Positions 63,112 through 64,000 of a stretch of 64,000 nt of DNA are shown one piece after another. The translations under genes and the position numbers were made by a program. Each line of letters opens with the position of its first letter. Within the stretch, counting starts at the first letter, position 1. The notes beneath the pieces were generated by a model. It saw only the letters and a program-made list of their open reading frames with translations, was not told the DNA's origin and did no database searches. This DNA is from Streptomyces sp. LHD-70 (GTDB taxonomy: Bacteria; Actinomycetota; Actinomycetes; Streptomycetales; Streptomycetaceae): positions 124,001 to 188,000 of the forward strand of contig NZ_JAVIFW010000001.1 in assembly GCF_031157275.1 (NCBI RefSeq), written 5' to 3'.

Positions 63112-64000
63112 TTGTCCGTAAGAGAATTCGTCGTCCTCGGCACCGCCAGCCAGGTGCCGACGCGGCACCGCAACCACAACGGCTACCTGCTGCGCTGGGA
63201 CGGCCAGGGCATCCTCTTCGACCCCGGTGAGGGCACCCAGCGGCAGATGCTGCGCGCCGGAGTCGCCGCGCACGACATCGACCGGATCTGCGTCACGCAC
63301 TTCCACGGCGACCACTCGCTCGGCCTCGCCGGGGTGATCCAGCGCATCAACCTCGACCGCGTGCCGCACGAGGTCACCGCCCACTACCCGCGCTCAGGGC
63401 AGCACTTCTTCGACCGGCTCCGGTACGCCACCGCCTACCGCGAGACCGTCAAGCTGACCGAGGCCCCGGTCGCCGCCGACGGAGTGCTCGCCACCACGCC
63501 CGCGTACACCCTCGAAGCGCACCGGCTCTCGCACCCGGTGGAGTCCTTCGGGTACCGGCTCGTCGAGCCCGACGGGCGGCGGATGGTGCCCGCGCTGCTC
63601 GCCGAGCACGGCATCAAGGGGCCGGACGTGGGGCGGCTGCAGCGCGAGGGGGAGCTGCGCGGGGTGCGGATCGAGGACGTCAGCGAGGTGCGGCGCGGGC
63701 AGCGGTTCGCGTTCGTCATGGACACCCGCCTCTGCGACGGCGTGCACGCGCTCGCCGAGGGCTGCGACCTGCTCGTCATCGAGTCGACGTTCCTCGACGA
63801 GGACGAGCAACTCGCCCGCGATCACGGCCACTTGACGTCCGGGCAGGCCGCGGCGGCGGCCCGCGACGCGGGCGTACGGCACCTCGTCCTGACGCACTTC
63901 TCCCAGCGGTACGCGGACCCGCAGGAGTTCGCCCGGCAGGCCCGCGCCGCCGGGTTCACGGGGGAACTGACCGTGGCGGCCGACCTGTCGACCGTCCCCG
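63112..64000 (+). CDS. rnz: Ribonuclease Z (3' partial)
   Basis: tRNA 3'-processing endonuclease of the metallo-beta-lactamase fold. TTG 63112 is the only suitable start before the conserved [20 protein letters not shown]. The zinc motif is H63-F-H65-G-D67-H68 in [13 protein letters not shown], and later [56 protein letters not shown] and [10 protein letters not shown] supply the other ligands. There is no stop before the window end; 296 codons are present, close to the usual 300. It is 65 bases after the HIT gene, with short ccggaagccgg repeats in between. Confidence 0.94.
   Translation, partial: MSVREFVVLGTASQVPTRHRNHNGYLLRWDGQGILFDPGEGTQRQMLRAGVAAHDIDRICVTHFHGDHSLGLAGVIQRINLDRVPHEVTAHYPRSGQHFFDRLRYATAYRETVKLTEAPVAADGVLATTPAYTLEAHRLSHPVESFGYRLVEPDGRRMVPALLAEHGIKGPDVGRLQREGELRGVRIEDVSEVRRGQRFAFVMDTRLCDGVHALAEGCDLLVIESTFLDEDEQLARDHGHLTSGQAAAAARDAGVRHLVLTHFSQRYADPQEFARQARAAGFTGELTVAADLSTVP

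Overview
The window is about 64 kb of very GC-rich DNA. It uses many GTG and a few TTG starts, and its housekeeping genes follow the order typical of a Streptomyces core chromosome: rne, rplU-rpmA-obgE, proB, proA, nadD, LytR-like gene, rsfS, leuS, comEA-comEC, holA, rpsT, lepA, acyl-CoA ligase, hemW, hrcA-dnaJ2, rsmE, tricorn-type protease, HIT protein, RNase Z. I read it as chromosomal core DNA of a Streptomyces species. I cannot name the species from sequence alone.

Bases 1-20,900: the 3' part of an RNase E/G gene; a secreted phospholipase D-like gene whose 3' end is frameshifted; the rplU-rpmA ribosomal operon and obgE; a CDP-glycerol glycerophosphotransferase-like membrane protein; proline genes proB and proA around a small unknown gene; two adjacent membrane proteins sharing an N-terminal motif; an M48 protease; two tiny membrane proteins; nadD; a LytR-CpsA-Psr-like protein; rsfS; and a histidine phosphatase. 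Bases 20,870-25,540: two identical tRNA-Ala(GGC) genes bracket a divergent regulator/MFS transporter pair, two small cysteine-rich proteins and a GT87-type mannosyltransferase. Bases 25,600-28,550: a NuoF-like flavoprotein fused to a ferredoxin domain and a heme-type membrane partner, probably one electron-transfer unit.

Bases 28,770-35,000: leuS behind a 12-codon leader peptide (three Leu codons in a row) and a set of hairpins that looks like a leucine attenuator, then a coiled-coil membrane protein and a DegV protein. Bases 34,000-43,000: comEA-comEC, a YceI protein, a small unknown gene, a pentanucleotide repeat tract, and an accessory-looking cluster (serine hydrolase, DUF4097-like protein, divergent HTH/MarR-type regulator) around an AT-rich region with repeated GTTGCA-type motifs. 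Bases 43,000-54,500: holA, rpsT, lepA, acyl-CoA ligase, a SpoIIE-type phosphatase with an anti-sigma-kinase-like domain, hemW, a DUF3097-like protein and an MBL hydrolase. Bases 54,500-64,000: hrcA-dnaJ2 under a clear CIRCE operator, nitronate monooxygenase-rsmE, a small unknown gene, a tricorn-type protease, a HIT protein and RNase Z cut by the window end.

I see no phage, IS transposase, CRISPR array, biosynthetic gene cluster or defence island. The points most worth checking are the leuS attenuator, the paired membrane proteins with a shared VVFDE-x-FVR motif, the degenerate TOPRIM signature in the DUF3097-like protein, the large dispersed palindromes downstream of hemW and rsmE, the duplicated 3' end of dnaJ2, and the recurring leaderless -10/start layout.
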